Shown here in pieces: positions 1-8,052 of a DNA stretch of 64,000 nucleotides. The translations under genes were made by a program, and so were the position numbers. The stretch is from Gemmatimonadaceae bacterium. GTDB taxonomy: Bacteria; Gemmatimonadota; Gemmatimonadetes; Gemmatimonadales; Gemmatimonadaceae. Position 1 is the stretch's first letter; every line of letters begins with the position of its first letter. The DNA lies in assembly GCA_013817305.1 (NCBI GenBank), contig JACDCY010000001.1:1-64000 (forward strand). Direction: 5' to 3'. Under the pieces are notes generated by a model. The model saw nothing but the letters and a program-made list of their open reading frames with translations, was not told the DNA's origin and made no database searches.

Positions 1-229
1 CGTATCGGCGGCACTCTTCGCGGCCAGCCGCTCGCAGGTCAGGAGGCGGGATCTTCGGAAGTCCGAGATAGCCATTCACCCCGCGTGTCTCCCAGTTTCG
101 CGGATCTCCGAGATCGACAACGACCACCGACCGTTGATATCGCGCCAACCAGATGGCGGCGCTGAGCCCGGCGGGCCCGCCGCCGATTACAGCGACGTCA
201 TAACTGGCGTCGGCATCCGGTCGGGTCAT
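1..229 (-). CDS. FAD-dependent oxidoreductase, thioredoxin-reductase-like (5' part only)
   Basis: The N-terminal 76 residues are present and the rest lies off the left edge. They begin with a Rossmann FAD-binding segment, VAVIGGGPAGLSAA at about residues 12-25, followed by a basic stretch and VVVVDLGDPRN. This is typical of pyridine-nucleotide/disulfide oxidoreductases of the thioredoxin-reductase-like class. The ATG at 229..227 overlaps the stop of the upstream metalloprotease gene (ATGA), so the two are probably co-translated. The redox CxxC, if any, would lie outside the window, so a true thioredoxin reductase cannot be told from a single-domain flavoprotein. Confidence 0.75.
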   Translation of the reverse strand, partial: MTRPDADASYDVAVIGGGPAGLSAAIWLARYQRSVVVVDLGDPRNWETRGVNGYLGLPKIPPPDLRAAGREECRRY

Positions 230-816
230 GGGCGAGCCTGCAACGCGAATCTCTTTCGCAGCCGCGCGACGTCGCGCTCCGAGAGCTCGGCGCGACTCAC
301 GTAGTAGGACATGATGCTGTCCGGCTCGCGGCTGTGGCTGAAGCCGAGGAGGTGCCCGATCTCGTGCATTATCACCGCGCGCACGACCGGCGCATCGACG
401 CCCGGGTGCGCGGCGAGAGCGATCTCCACGTCGACGCGCCCGAGCCGGCCGTCCGCGGTCCACCAAGTGGACCGTCCCGTAACAGGCTCCGCGAAGCGAT
501 TCCTCCAGAAGATGCGGATCATCGCCCGCGTGGAATCACTCGTGAAATCGAAGATCACGGGCACGCCCGCATCCGACCACACGCCGAAGGCTTCCCGTGC
601 CTCGCCGACGAACGCCGGGTCGAACGCCCAGTGCCGCGACGAAGGCTCGACCCACACGATCATGTATTCCGGAACCATTCCGAAGCCAGAGCTGCGGTTG
701 GCGATTATCTCCACGCGCTGACAGCACGCGGTTTGCGGCGGCTCCACCGGAACCTGCGCCACCATGGGTGCCGGCGTTGCCGCGAGGATAATGGAAAAGA
801 TGACGCTTCGTTTCAC
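226..816 (-). CDS. Secreted matrixin-type (metzincin) zinc metalloprotease
   Basis: The 196-residue protein has a signal-like start (KRSVIFSIILAATPAPMVAQ) and a full metzincin zinc site, HEIGHLLGFSH at residues 151-161 (His151, Glu152, His155, His161). A Met-turn follows at SIMSYY, Met169. This fits the catalytic core of the M10/matrixin family, without an obvious propeptide or C-terminal domain. I chose the GTG at 816 because it gives a basic signal-peptide start; a longer frame reaches 960 but runs into the MocA-like gene and adds a non-signal-like leader. The stop overlaps the start of the flavoprotein gene. Role: extracytoplasmic peptide-bond hydrolysis, substrate unknown. Confidence 0.72.
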   Translation of the reverse strand: MKRSVIFSIILAATPAPMVAQVPVEPPQTACCQRVEIIANRSSGFGMVPEYMIVWVEPSSRHWAFDPAFVGEAREAFGVWSDAGVPVIFDFTSDSTRAMIRIFWRNRFAEPVTGRSTWWTADGRLGRVDVEIALAAHPGVDAPVVRAVIMHEIGHLLGFSHSREPDSIMSYYVSRAELSERDVARLRKRFALQARP

Positions 817-853
817 GATATGGACGCTAACGGAAGCCCTGACGCGCGGCCAG

Positions 854-1435
854 TCACTCCATGTCGGAAGGCATGTCGAAGTCGAGCAGCACCTCATCGA
901 AGGGGAGGACGTCGACCTGCAGGCGGCGCTCTCGTAGCCACGCACCGGCGCCGGCATCACCGGTCAGATTCAGCAGGCTCGCTACATGCTCGCGCCCGAA
1001 TAGTGCGGGAACTCCGGGGGCCCCCTGGTATCCGGCGGCGACGATCCGTGCCCCGCTCCGGAACCTCGCCACCAGCTGTTCGAGAATGCCGGCGCCAACA
1101 TGCGGCTGGTCGGCGAGTGTCACCAGCACGCCCTCGCATTGGGCGGCGAGTGCGGCGCGCAGTCCGGCCGTCAGGGACGACGCGAGCCCGGTGGCCCAGT
1201 CCGGATTCACGACGACCGTGATTCCGGCGAGATGCTTGAGCGCGGCCTGTACATCCGGCGCATGCGCGCCCAGCACGATGATCACGGGATCAGCTCCCGC
1301 TCCCAAGGCCGCCTCTGCCGCGCGTGCAACCAGGGGCATCCCGTCGTAAAGGATCAGCTGCTTCGGACGACCCATCCGTGATGAGCCACCCGCCGCCAGA
1401 ACTACGGCGGCAATCTGGTCGGGATGCCTCGTCAG
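854..1435 (-). CDS. MobA/MocA-like nucleotidyltransferase (molybdenum cofactor cytidylyltransferase type)
   Basis: NTP-transferase fold. The nucleotide-binding signature LAAGGSSRMGRPKQL lies at the N-terminus and LADQPHV in the middle, as in MobA, MocA and PucB. Such enzymes add a nucleotide to molybdopterin for xanthine-dehydrogenase-type enzymes. The first ATG (1375) falls inside the signature and would delete LAAGGSSR, so translation must start upstream. No ATG, GTG or TTG exists between that point and the in-frame stop; a CTG at 1435..1433 overlaps the DinB stop (CTGA) and gives a natural 193-residue protein. It sits in the xdhC operon, facing away from the xanthine dehydrogenase genes, like the pucA/pucB pair. 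Confidence 0.75.
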   Translation of the reverse strand: MTRHPDQIAAVVLAAGGSSRMGRPKQLILYDGMPLVARAAEAALGAGADPVIIVLGAHAPDVQAALKHLAGITVVVNPDWATGLASSLTAGLRAALAAQCEGVLVTLADQPHVGAGILEQLVARFRSGARIVAAGYQGAPGVPALFGREHVASLLNLTGDAGAGAWLRERRLQVDVLPFDEVLLDFDMPSDME

Positions 1436-1974
1436 CTGTCTCCCGCGTCAGGGCTCGGCCGCTTGCCCGGCGGCCCGGGCGGCAGGTCGGGTCTCCACCA
1501 GGAATCGGGTGCAGCCGGCTCTGCTTGCGCGGCGCTGACGTTATCGGCGTCGACGTGCGCGAAGATGAAGTTCTCCGACGCGACCGGCGAGCCCGCCATC
1601 CGCCGCAGCATGGCCAGCTGCCCCGCGTGGGTCATCGCGTCGGACAGCGGCCCCTGAAGAAACTGCTCATCGCTGATGGTAGCGGTAAGAGCGGTGCTGC
1701 CGAAATCGTCGCGCAGCGCTTGAAGCGTAGCGTGAAAGCGCTCGATCTCGTCAGCGAAGGTCGGCAGCCGCGGGGGTGTGAACGTTCCACCGTGCATCAT
1801 CGTGCGCGCGTAACCGATCACTCCGGTCATGTGCCAAACCAGCTCGAAGGGAGTCCGCAGATTATCGCCTGCGCTGAATTCGCCGAATCCGTCCGGCGCA
1901 CCGCGAAGGGCTTTCTGGGTGCGATAAGCGAGGGCGGCGAGAAAATGCTGTAGCAATCGCCGTGATTCCGTCAC
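1432..1974 (-). CDS. DinB-like (four-helix bundle) protein
   Basis: The 180-residue protein shows the DinB-like pattern: a helical N-terminus, ELVWHMTGV with a candidate metal-ligand His48, and the C-terminal THAGQLAMLRRMAG segment with His116. This superfamily includes metal-dependent thiol transferases and many uncharacterised proteins. The start is a GTG at 1974 overlapping the xdhC stop (GTGA), and the stop region overlaps the presumed CTG start of the MocA-like gene. It therefore sits inside the cofactor-maturation operon, which could mean a role there, but nothing in the sequence shows one. The C-terminal 30 residues are proline-rich and probably disordered. Confidence 0.72.
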   Translation of the reverse strand: MTESRRLLQHFLAALAYRTQKALRGAPDGFGEFSAGDNLRTPFELVWHMTGVIGYARTMMHGGTFTPPRLPTFADEIERFHATLQALRDDFGSTALTATISDEQFLQGPLSDAMTHAGQLAMLRRMAGSPVASENFIFAHVDADNVSAAQAEPAAPDSWWRPDLPPGPPGKRPSPDAGDS

Positions 1975-3146
1975 GTCGAGCTTCGGCGCCCGAGCGAATC
2001 AGCGCGAGTTGGCGGCGAGTCGCGGCTCGCGTCGTCGTGCATAGGCGCCTGACGGTCGCGCAGGTGTCTGGGAGCCCGATTGTTCATGACGGCCGAGATC
2101 TCTGCGACGACTGCCAGCGCGATGGCTTCGGGGCCTTCGCCCCCCAGGTCGAGTCCCACGGGGCCGTAAAGTGTTGCGGTGTCCGCCACGGCGTCTCCAC
2201 GCGCTGCAAGCTCCGCGAGCATTCGCTCGGAACGGGCGCGAGGGCCGAGCACGCCGACGTACGCGACGCCCGCGTCCATCAGAGCCTTCACGTATTCGAT
2301 GTCGCGCGCGAAGTGGTGTGACATCACCACAGCCGCGGTTCGTGAGCTCAGCGCGACCACGCCACCCAGAGAGATCGCCTCGTCGCACTCGATGGCACGC
2401 GCGCCCGAAAACCGCGCGGCATGCGATTCATGGATTGGTCGATGATCGACGAGGGACACGTCCCATCCCTGCTCGCGCGCGATCCGCGCGAGTGGAACCG
2501 CATCGGGGCCGCTCCCACAGATCACGAGGCGTATCGCCGGAATAATGACTTCCAGGGCGATCTGCGTATCGCGAACTTCGTAAAAGAGCCCGCGCCTGCC
2601 GGCGGCGAGAGTATCGTCGATGCGGACCGCGCTCGCGCTGAGCGCCGTACCGTCACCCCAGCCGCCGACGGTCATCTCCTCCGCGCCGACGAACAGCGCC
2701 TGAGCGCCGACCTCGGGCGCGCCAGCTTCTCCGGGCGAACGAACCACCGTCGCGATCACCGTCCGCGCCTCCGCGCCCAATGCCGCGCCGAGCATGTCCG
2801 CCGATGCTGCCGCGCGATCAGGAGTGAGCGGCTGGAGCAGCACGTCGATCAACCCGTTGCAGCCGAGTCCGAGTCCCCAGACCGCATCGTCGTCGGCACG
2901 GGTATCATACGTGACCATTCGCGCAATGCCGGTCGCGTGCACCTCGAGCGCGTGCGCGCAGAGATCCGATTCAACGCACCCGCCACTCACGAGCCCCACG
3001 GTGGACCCGTCGATTCGGATCACCATGCGCGTCCCGACCCCGCCATAGCTGGAGCCGACCACGCGCACCACTGTGGCGAGGACGACGGATTCGCTTGCTG
3101 CGGACGCCAGACGGAGCGATTCAGCGATCGCGATGTGGCTGCTCAT
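1971..3146 (-). CDS. xdhC: XdhC family protein (xanthine dehydrogenase cofactor maturation)
   Basis: XdhC-family proteins bind molybdenum cofactor and mediate its sulfuration before insertion into xanthine dehydrogenase. The N-terminal XdhC/CoxI domain carries VVGSSYGGVGTRMVI and GGCVESDL. The C-terminal Rossmann-like domain starts at VICGSGPDAVPLA and includes VDHRP. About 391 residues from the ATG at 3146 (MSSHIAIAES), which places the conserved domain at the N-terminus; an in-frame ATG at 3245 would add 33 unconserved residues. It is divergent from the dehydrogenase genes across about 150 bp (3147-3295), where the promoters for both directions should lie; I could not pick a convincing -35/-10 there. 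Confidence 0.88.
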   Translation of the reverse strand: MSSHIAIAESLRLASAASESVVLATVVRVVGSSYGGVGTRMVIRIDGSTVGLVSGGCVESDLCAHALEVHATGIARMVTYDTRADDDAVWGLGLGCNGLIDVLLQPLTPDRAAASADMLGAALGAEARTVIATVVRSPGEAGAPEVGAQALFVGAEEMTVGGWGDGTALSASAVRIDDTLAAGRRGLFYEVRDTQIALEVIIPAIRLVICGSGPDAVPLARIAREQGWDVSLVDHRPIHESHAARFSGARAIECDEAISLGGVVALSSRTAAVVMSHHFARDIEYVKALMDAGVAYVGVLGPRARSERMLAELAARGDAVADTATLYGPVGLDLGGEGPEAIALAVVAEISAVMNNRAPRHLRDRQAPMHDDASRDSPPTRADSLGRRSST

Positions 3147-3295
3147 GGTTTGAATGTGAATGGCGGCTGGTGTCCCGTCCAGCGTCCGGACGCCGTGCTT
3201 GTCCGCAGGCGTCGCGGTCGGCATCTTCCGGCTCGGGTCGATCATGCGGGGGAGCCCGAAGCGATGAGAACCAGCAACCGAGGCGGCCGATCCAG

Positions 3296-5401
3296 ATGCC
3301 AGCAGTAGGCAACAGCGTCGCCAGAAAGGACGGAATCGGGAAGGCTACGGGCGCCGCGAAATATGCCGACGACATCACGTTTCCCGGGATGCTGTTCGGA
3401 CGTACGATCCGCTCGACGATTCCCCGCGGACGGATTCGCTCTATTCGCTTCGATTTCGACACGGCGGGATTCACCATCGTCGACTACCGCGACGTACCTG
3501 CCACGAACGCGGTCGACCTCATGGCGCAGGATCAGCCTTTCCTGGTGGAGACCGAGGTTCGCCACATGGCGGAGCCCATCCTTCTGCTCGCCCACGAAGA
3601 TCGGGAGAAGCTGAACGCAGCGAGCGTCGAAATCGATTACGACGAAGAGGAGCCGCTGTTCGATCCCGAGCGATCGACGCAGGTTTTCAAGTCGATCGAC
3701 ATAGTGAAGGGCAACGTCTCGGCCGCGATCGAGAACGCCGATGTCATAGTCGAAGGGACGTACCGCACCGGGCATCAGGAGCACATCTACATCGAGCCAA
3801 ACGGCGTCATCGCCGTGCCCGAGGATGGAGGGATCACGATCCACGGCTCGGTGCAGTGTCCCTTTTACGTCATCAAGGCTTTGCGATGCCTGCTCGGCTC
3901 CGCGCATCCGAACGTGCGTGTTATCCAGACCGAGACGGGCGGCGGATTTGGCGGGAAGGAAGAGTACCCGTCGATGATCGCAGGGCACGCAGTCATGCTC
4001 GCGATCAAGTCCGGCAGGCCCGTGAAGATCATTTACGATCGCGTCGAGGACATGGTCGCCACGACGAAGCGGCATCCCGCGATCGTGCGGCACCGTACGG
4101 GACTCACGCGCGACGGCCGGCTCGTGGCGATGGATATCGACGTGCTCATGGACGGCGGCGCATACGTGACTCTCAGTCCGACAGTGCTTTCCCGCGGCTG
4201 CATCCACGCGGCCGGCCCATACCGCTGCGACGACATCCGCATTCAGGGACGCACGGTCTTCACCAACACGCCGCCGAACGGCGCGTTCCGCGGTTTTGGG
4301 GCGCCACAGACTGAATTCGCTGTCGAGGTCCACATGGACCGCATAGCGGAGCAGCTGGGGATCGACCCTGTCGAGCTTCGCCGGATCAACGCGCTCCGGC
4401 CGGGCGACAGGACGGCCACGGGACAGACGCTGCGCGATGACTGCAGCGCGCACATGGTGCTCGAGGAAGCCATCAAGCGCACGGATTTCTCGCGAAAGCG
4501 CAAAGAGTACAAGGGCACCAATCGTACGATCGGGCTTGCGCTGTTCTATCACGGCGCGGGCTTCACCGGCGCGGGCGAGAGGAACCTCAAGTCGAAAGCA
4601 CGGCTGGAGCTGACTCCGACCGGGGTCCGCATCGCTACCGGCAGCACGGAGATCGGCCAAGGAACGCGGACCATGCACGCGCAGATCGTGACCGATGCGC
4701 TGGGCATCCCGTATGAGGACGTGGAGGTCGCGCAGCCGGACACGTCGAAGGTTGCGGACAGCGGGCCCACGGTTGCGTCGCGGACGTGCATGGTCGTCGG
4801 CAAGATTCTCGAGGAGTGCGCGCACGAGATGAAGGAGAAGCTTGGCGGTCTCACGCCGGCGGAGTACTACAAGCGCAGCGGACCCTTCACGGTGGAGCGG
4901 ATGTACGAGCCGCCCGACTGGATTCAGTGGGACGACAAGACGTACCTGGGCGACGCGTACGCGACATACGGCTGGGGGTGTGACGTCGTCGAGCTGGAGC
5001 TGGATCCCGATACCTACGAAGTGCGGCCGCTGAAGGTCACCGCTGTGCAGGAGTTTGGGCGCCCAATCCATCCGGCGCTCGCGCGCGGGCAGATCGAAGG
5101 AGGCACGGCGCAGGGCATGGGCTACGCCCTGCTCGAGCGCGTGGTGATGCGCAACGGCGTGATGGCGAACTCGACGTTGACCAATTACACGATCCCGACC
5201 ACGCTCGACATGCCGGAGATGGACATCGTCATGCTGGAGAATCCGTATCCCGGCGGTCCGTTCGGGGCGAAAGGCCTCGGCGAGCTTCCGATGGACGGAC
5301 CGGCGCCGGCCGTTGTGAATGCGTTGCGGCACATGGGGCTCGACATCCGGGAGATACCGGCGACGCCGGAGCTGATCGCCAATTGTGTGGCGCGCGCATG
5401 A
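3296..5401 (+). CDS. pucD: Xanthine dehydrogenase, molybdopterin-binding large subunit
   Basis: Oxidises hypoxanthine/xanthine to urate at the Mo centre. The 701 residues begin with the a/b-hammerhead domain (GKATGAAKYADDI) and continue into the Mo-binding domain. Residues equivalent to bovine Glu802, Arg880, Arg912 and Glu1261 are present as Glu222 (GGGFGGKE), Arg300 (LSRGCIHAAGPY), Arg332 (FRGFGAPQ) and Glu663 (GAKGLGE). The 78-residue spacing Glu222-Arg300 equals the bovine spacing, supporting a purine substrate over an aldehyde or CO. The start at 3296 leads straight into conserved sequence. The stop overlaps the next start (ATGA). Subunit order Mo, Fe-S, FAD. Confidence 0.93.
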   Translation: MPAVGNSVARKDGIGKATGAAKYADDITFPGMLFGRTIRSTIPRGRIRSIRFDFDTAGFTIVDYRDVPATNAVDLMAQDQPFLVETEVRHMAEPILLLAHEDREKLNAASVEIDYDEEEPLFDPERSTQVFKSIDIVKGNVSAAIENADVIVEGTYRTGHQEHIYIEPNGVIAVPEDGGITIHGSVQCPFYVIKALRCLLGSAHPNVRVIQTETGGGFGGKEEYPSMIAGHAVMLAIKSGRPVKIIYDRVEDMVATTKRHPAIVRHRTGLTRDGRLVAMDIDVLMDGGAYVTLSPTVLSRGCIHAAGPYRCDDIRIQGRTVFTNTPPNGAFRGFGAPQTEFAVEVHMDRIAEQLGIDPVELRRINALRPGDRTATGQTLRDDCSAHMVLEEAIKRTDFSRKRKEYKGTNRTIGLALFYHGAGFTGAGERNLKSKARLELTPTGVRIATGSTEIGQGTRTMHAQIVTDALGIPYEDVEVAQPDTSKVADSGPTVASRTCMVVGKILEECAHEMKEKLGGLTPAEYYKRSGPFTVERMYEPPDWIQWDDKTYLGDAYATYGWGCDVVELELDPDTYEVRPLKVTAVQEFGRPIHPALARGQIEGGTAQGMGYALLERVVMRNGVMANSTLTNYTIPTTLDMPEMDIVMLENPYPGGPFGAKGLGELPMDGPAPAVVNALRHMGLDIREIPATPELIANCVARA

Positions 5402-5865
5402 GGTTCATGCTCAACGGCGCCGTGAAGGAAGTGGCGACGCACCCCGCTGCTCGCCTCATCGACGTGCTGCGCGAAGAGTGCGGTCTCACCGGTACCAAGG
5501 AAGGCTGCGGTGAAGGCGAGTGCGGCGCGTGCACCGTTCTGATCGACGGCGAGCCGGTCTGCTCGTGCATCATTCCGGTGGCGCAGGTTGCGGACGCGGA
5601 AGTCACGACCGTCGAGGGGCTGAATGGCGAGCATCCTCTGCAGAAGCTCTTCATGGATGAAGTGGGCGCGCAGTGCGGCATCTGCACGCCGGGGATGATC
5701 ATGGCGGCGCTATCGCTCGGCCCCGCTCCCACTCTGGACGAAGTGCGCACGGCGCTGGCCGGCAATCTCTGTCGGTGCACCGGCTACTCGGCCATATACC
5801 GGGCGGTCATGAAGTGGCGCGGGATGACTGCCGGCGATACGCCCGGATCGGCGGTCGTAGCGTGA
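5398..5865 (+). CDS. pucE: Xanthine dehydrogenase, 2x[2Fe-2S] small subunit
   Basis: The 155-residue protein carries electrons from the Mo centre to FAD. The plant-type [2Fe-2S] domain has Cys37, Cys42, Cys45 and Cys57 (GCGEGECGAC...CSC). The helical second domain has Cys93, Cys96, Cys125 and Cys127 (CGICTPGM and NLCRCTGY). This is the canonical small subunit of xanthine dehydrogenase and CO dehydrogenase-like enzymes, at full length. The ATG overlaps the large-subunit stop and its own stop overlaps the GTG start of the FAD subunit, so the three genes are translationally coupled. Confidence 0.93.
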   Translation: MRFMLNGAVKEVATHPAARLIDVLREECGLTGTKEGCGEGECGACTVLIDGEPVCSCIIPVAQVADAEVTTVEGLNGEHPLQKLFMDEVGAQCGICTPGMIMAALSLGPAPTLDEVRTALAGNLCRCTGYSAIYRAVMKWRGMTAGDTPGSAVVA

Positions 5866-6680
5866 GGACCGCGGTCTCGGAGCTGGACATGACCAGCGCG
5901 TCGTCACTTGACGAAGCGCTGCGAGCGCTTCGGGATGAAAAACGAACTCCCATTGCGGGCGCGACCGACCTGTATGTGGCGCTGAACTTTGGCACGCTCG
6001 AGCAGCGGAAGTTTCTGGATATCTGGGCCGTTGACGAGCTGCGCAACATCTCGGAGCGTGGCGACATGCTCGTCCTCGGCGCGCTGGCCACTTACACGTC
6101 GATGATCCGCTCGCCGCTGGTCGTGAAGCGATTGCCGATGCTTGTCGAAGCGGCGCGCCAGGTCGGCGGTGCCCAGATACAGAACCGGGGGACGATCGGC
6201 GGCAACATCGCGAACGGATCGCCGGCAGGGGACTCGCTCCCGGTGCTCGCTGCGGCCGACGCCGTCGTCGTGCTCCGGAGCGCGGACGCCGAGCGTCGCG
6301 TGCCGATCACCGAGTATTACACAAGCTACCGCGCGAGCGTGATGCGTCCGGACGAGCTGATCGTCGCCGTGGAGATCCCGCCGGTAGAAGGGAAACAGTG
6401 GTTCCGGAAGGTCGGGACGCGGGCCGCGCAGGCGATCTCGAAGATCGTCGTCGCCGGAGTGCGGTCGGCGGAGCCGCGCATCTCGTTCGGGAGCGTTGCC
6501 CCAACCGTAATGCGAGTGCCGCTGACCGAGCGTGCGCTGGCTTCCGGCGCAGGGATCGACGAAGCCGTCCGGGTGCTAGCGCAGGAAATCGCCCCGATCG
6601 ACGACATCAGATCCACGGCGGAGTATCGCCTCCGGGTAGCGACCAATCTTCTGCGCCGATTCTGGACGGAAACCGCGTGA
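5862..6680 (+). CDS. pucC: Xanthine dehydrogenase, FAD-binding subunit
   Basis: Medium subunit that passes electrons from the Fe-S clusters to the final acceptor. The 272-residue protein has both FAD-contact motifs of the family, PIAGATDLYVALN near the N-terminus and NRGTIGGNIANGSPAGDSLP in the middle, then the C-terminal CO-dehydrogenase flavoprotein domain. The GTG at 5862 is preferred because it forms GTGA with the preceding stop and places the domain immediately after; an ATG at 5889 is possible. A gap of 76 bases to allantoinase suggests the transcript continues. Confidence 0.92.
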   Translation: MRTAVSELDMTSASSLDEALRALRDEKRTPIAGATDLYVALNFGTLEQRKFLDIWAVDELRNISERGDMLVLGALATYTSMIRSPLVVKRLPMLVEAARQVGGAQIQNRGTIGGNIANGSPAGDSLPVLAAADAVVVLRSADAERRVPITEYYTSYRASVMRPDELIVAVEIPPVEGKQWFRKVGTRAAQAISKIVVAGVRSAEPRISFGSVAPTVMRVPLTERALASGAGIDEAVRVLAQEIAPIDDIRSTAEYRLRVATNLLRRFWTETA

Positions 6681-6756
6681 TCGCGGCGGCTGCCACGCGC
6701 GGTTGAACCGTGATGATGTTCGTTGCAAGCCGCGGGCGCGAGAAGTGACAGGGAAC

Positions 6757-8052
6757 ATGGACATGGTCCTCCGCAGCCGGCGGGTAGCGACCCTCGAAGG
6801 CGTGCGGCCCGCTTCGATTCACGTTAGCAGCGGTCGCATCGTGAGGGTTGAAGGGTGGGATGACGTGACCGCCGGCGCGGCGCTCGTCGACACGGGCGAC
6901 TTGCTGGTGATGCCCGGCATCGTCGATACCCACGTCCATGTCAACGAGCCCGGCCGTACGTCCTGGGAAGGATTCGAGACGGCGACCCGCGCGGCCGCCG
7001 CCGGGGGCGTGACGACCATTCTCGACATGCCTCTCAATTCCATTCCGGCTACGACGACCGTGAAGGCGCTCGAGGCGAAGCGTGCCGCGGCCAGCGGCAA
7101 ATGCGTGGTGAACGTGGAATTCATCGGGGGCGTTGTGCCCGGAAACACATCCGAGCTGGAAGGCCTCCGCGACGCAGGGGTGCGGGCGTTCAAGTGCTTC
7201 CTTTCACCGTCTGGCGTCGACGAGTTTTCGCACGTGACGGAGCGCGACCTGAGCAAGGCATTCCCTGTGCTGTCGCGGCTCGGCCTGCCCCTGATGGTGC
7301 ACGCCGAAGATCCCGCGCTGCTGCTCCCGAGTGCGAGCTCGCCTTTGTATGCGTCGTATCTCGCATCGCGCCCGATCGACGCGGAGCATTCGGCCATCGA
7401 GCTTCTCGTCGGGCTCATGAACAGGTCACCCGCGCCCGTGCACGTCGTGCACCTGTCATCGGCCACTTCGGTCGGCATCACTCGCGCGGCCAGGGTCCGC
7501 GGTTTACCGCTGTCCGTCGAGACATGTCCGCACTACCTCACTTTTGCCGCGGAGGAGATTGTTGACGGGGCTACCGAGTTCAAGTGCGCGCCTCCCATCC
7601 GCTCCGCGGAAGAGCGCGAAAACCTGTGGCAGGCGCTCCTCGCCGGCGAGATCGACCTTGTCGCGTCCGACCATTCGCCGTGCCCTCCGAGCATGAAGCG
7701 GACACACGGGGATTTTTCCTCCGCGTGGGGCGGGATCGCGTCGCTTCAGCTTTCGCTCTCGGCTGTCTGGACGGGAGCGCGGTCGCGCGGGATACCGCCC
7801 GAGCGACTGGCGCAGTGGATGAGCGCGGCCCCCGCGAGGCTCGCGGGATTGGATGGAAGCAAAGGTGCGCTTGCGCCAGGTTACGATGCCGATATCACCG
7901 TGTGGGATCCCGATGCGCGGTTCGTCGTCGACCCTGCGAGCCTGCTCCACAGGCACCAGGTCACCCCGTATGCGGGCCGCGAGCACTACGGAATCGTGCG
8001 AAGGACTTATGTTGGTGGACGACTGGTGTTCGGCGACGATCTGAGCTCATGA
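6757..8052 (+). CDS. allB: Allantoinase
   Basis: Hydrolyses allantoin to allantoate. The 431-residue amidohydrolase has the complete binuclear metal set: His59 and His61 (DTHVHVNEPG), candidate carboxylated Lys146 (FKCFLSPSG), His182 (MVHAEDP), His232 (VHLSS) and Asp305 (ASDHSPC). ETCPHYLTF and KCAPPIR are typical of allantoinases rather than dihydroorotases. The ATG at 6757 follows an AGGGA stretch; longer in-frame starts exist but add unconserved sequence. The stop overlaps the allantoicase start (ATGA). Confidence 0.93.
   Translation: MDMVLRSRRVATLEGVRPASIHVSSGRIVRVEGWDDVTAGAALVDTGDLLVMPGIVDTHVHVNEPGRTSWEGFETATRAAAAGGVTTILDMPLNSIPATTTVKALEAKRAAASGKCVVNVEFIGGVVPGNTSELEGLRDAGVRAFKCFLSPSGVDEFSHVTERDLSKAFPVLSRLGLPLMVHAEDPALLLPSASSPLYASYLASRPIDAEHSAIELLVGLMNRSPAPVHVVHLSSATSVGITRAARVRGLPLSVETCPHYLTFAAEEIVDGATEFKCAPPIRSAEERENLWQALLAGEIDLVASDHSPCPPSMKRTHGDFSSAWGGIASLQLSLSAVWTGARSRGIPPERLAQWMSAAPARLAGLDGSKGALAPGYDADITVWDPDARFVVDPASLLHRHQVTPYAGREHYGIVRRTYVGGRLVFGDDLSS

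Noticed and set aside
3242-5332. Long minus-strand reading frame of nearly 700 codons opposite the xanthine dehydrogenase large subunit
   Set aside because: Arg/His-rich low-complexity translation without any family motif; it mirrors codon bias of the real gene on the other strand in high-GC DNA. The same applies to long frames opposite 21514-23685 and 52828-54981.
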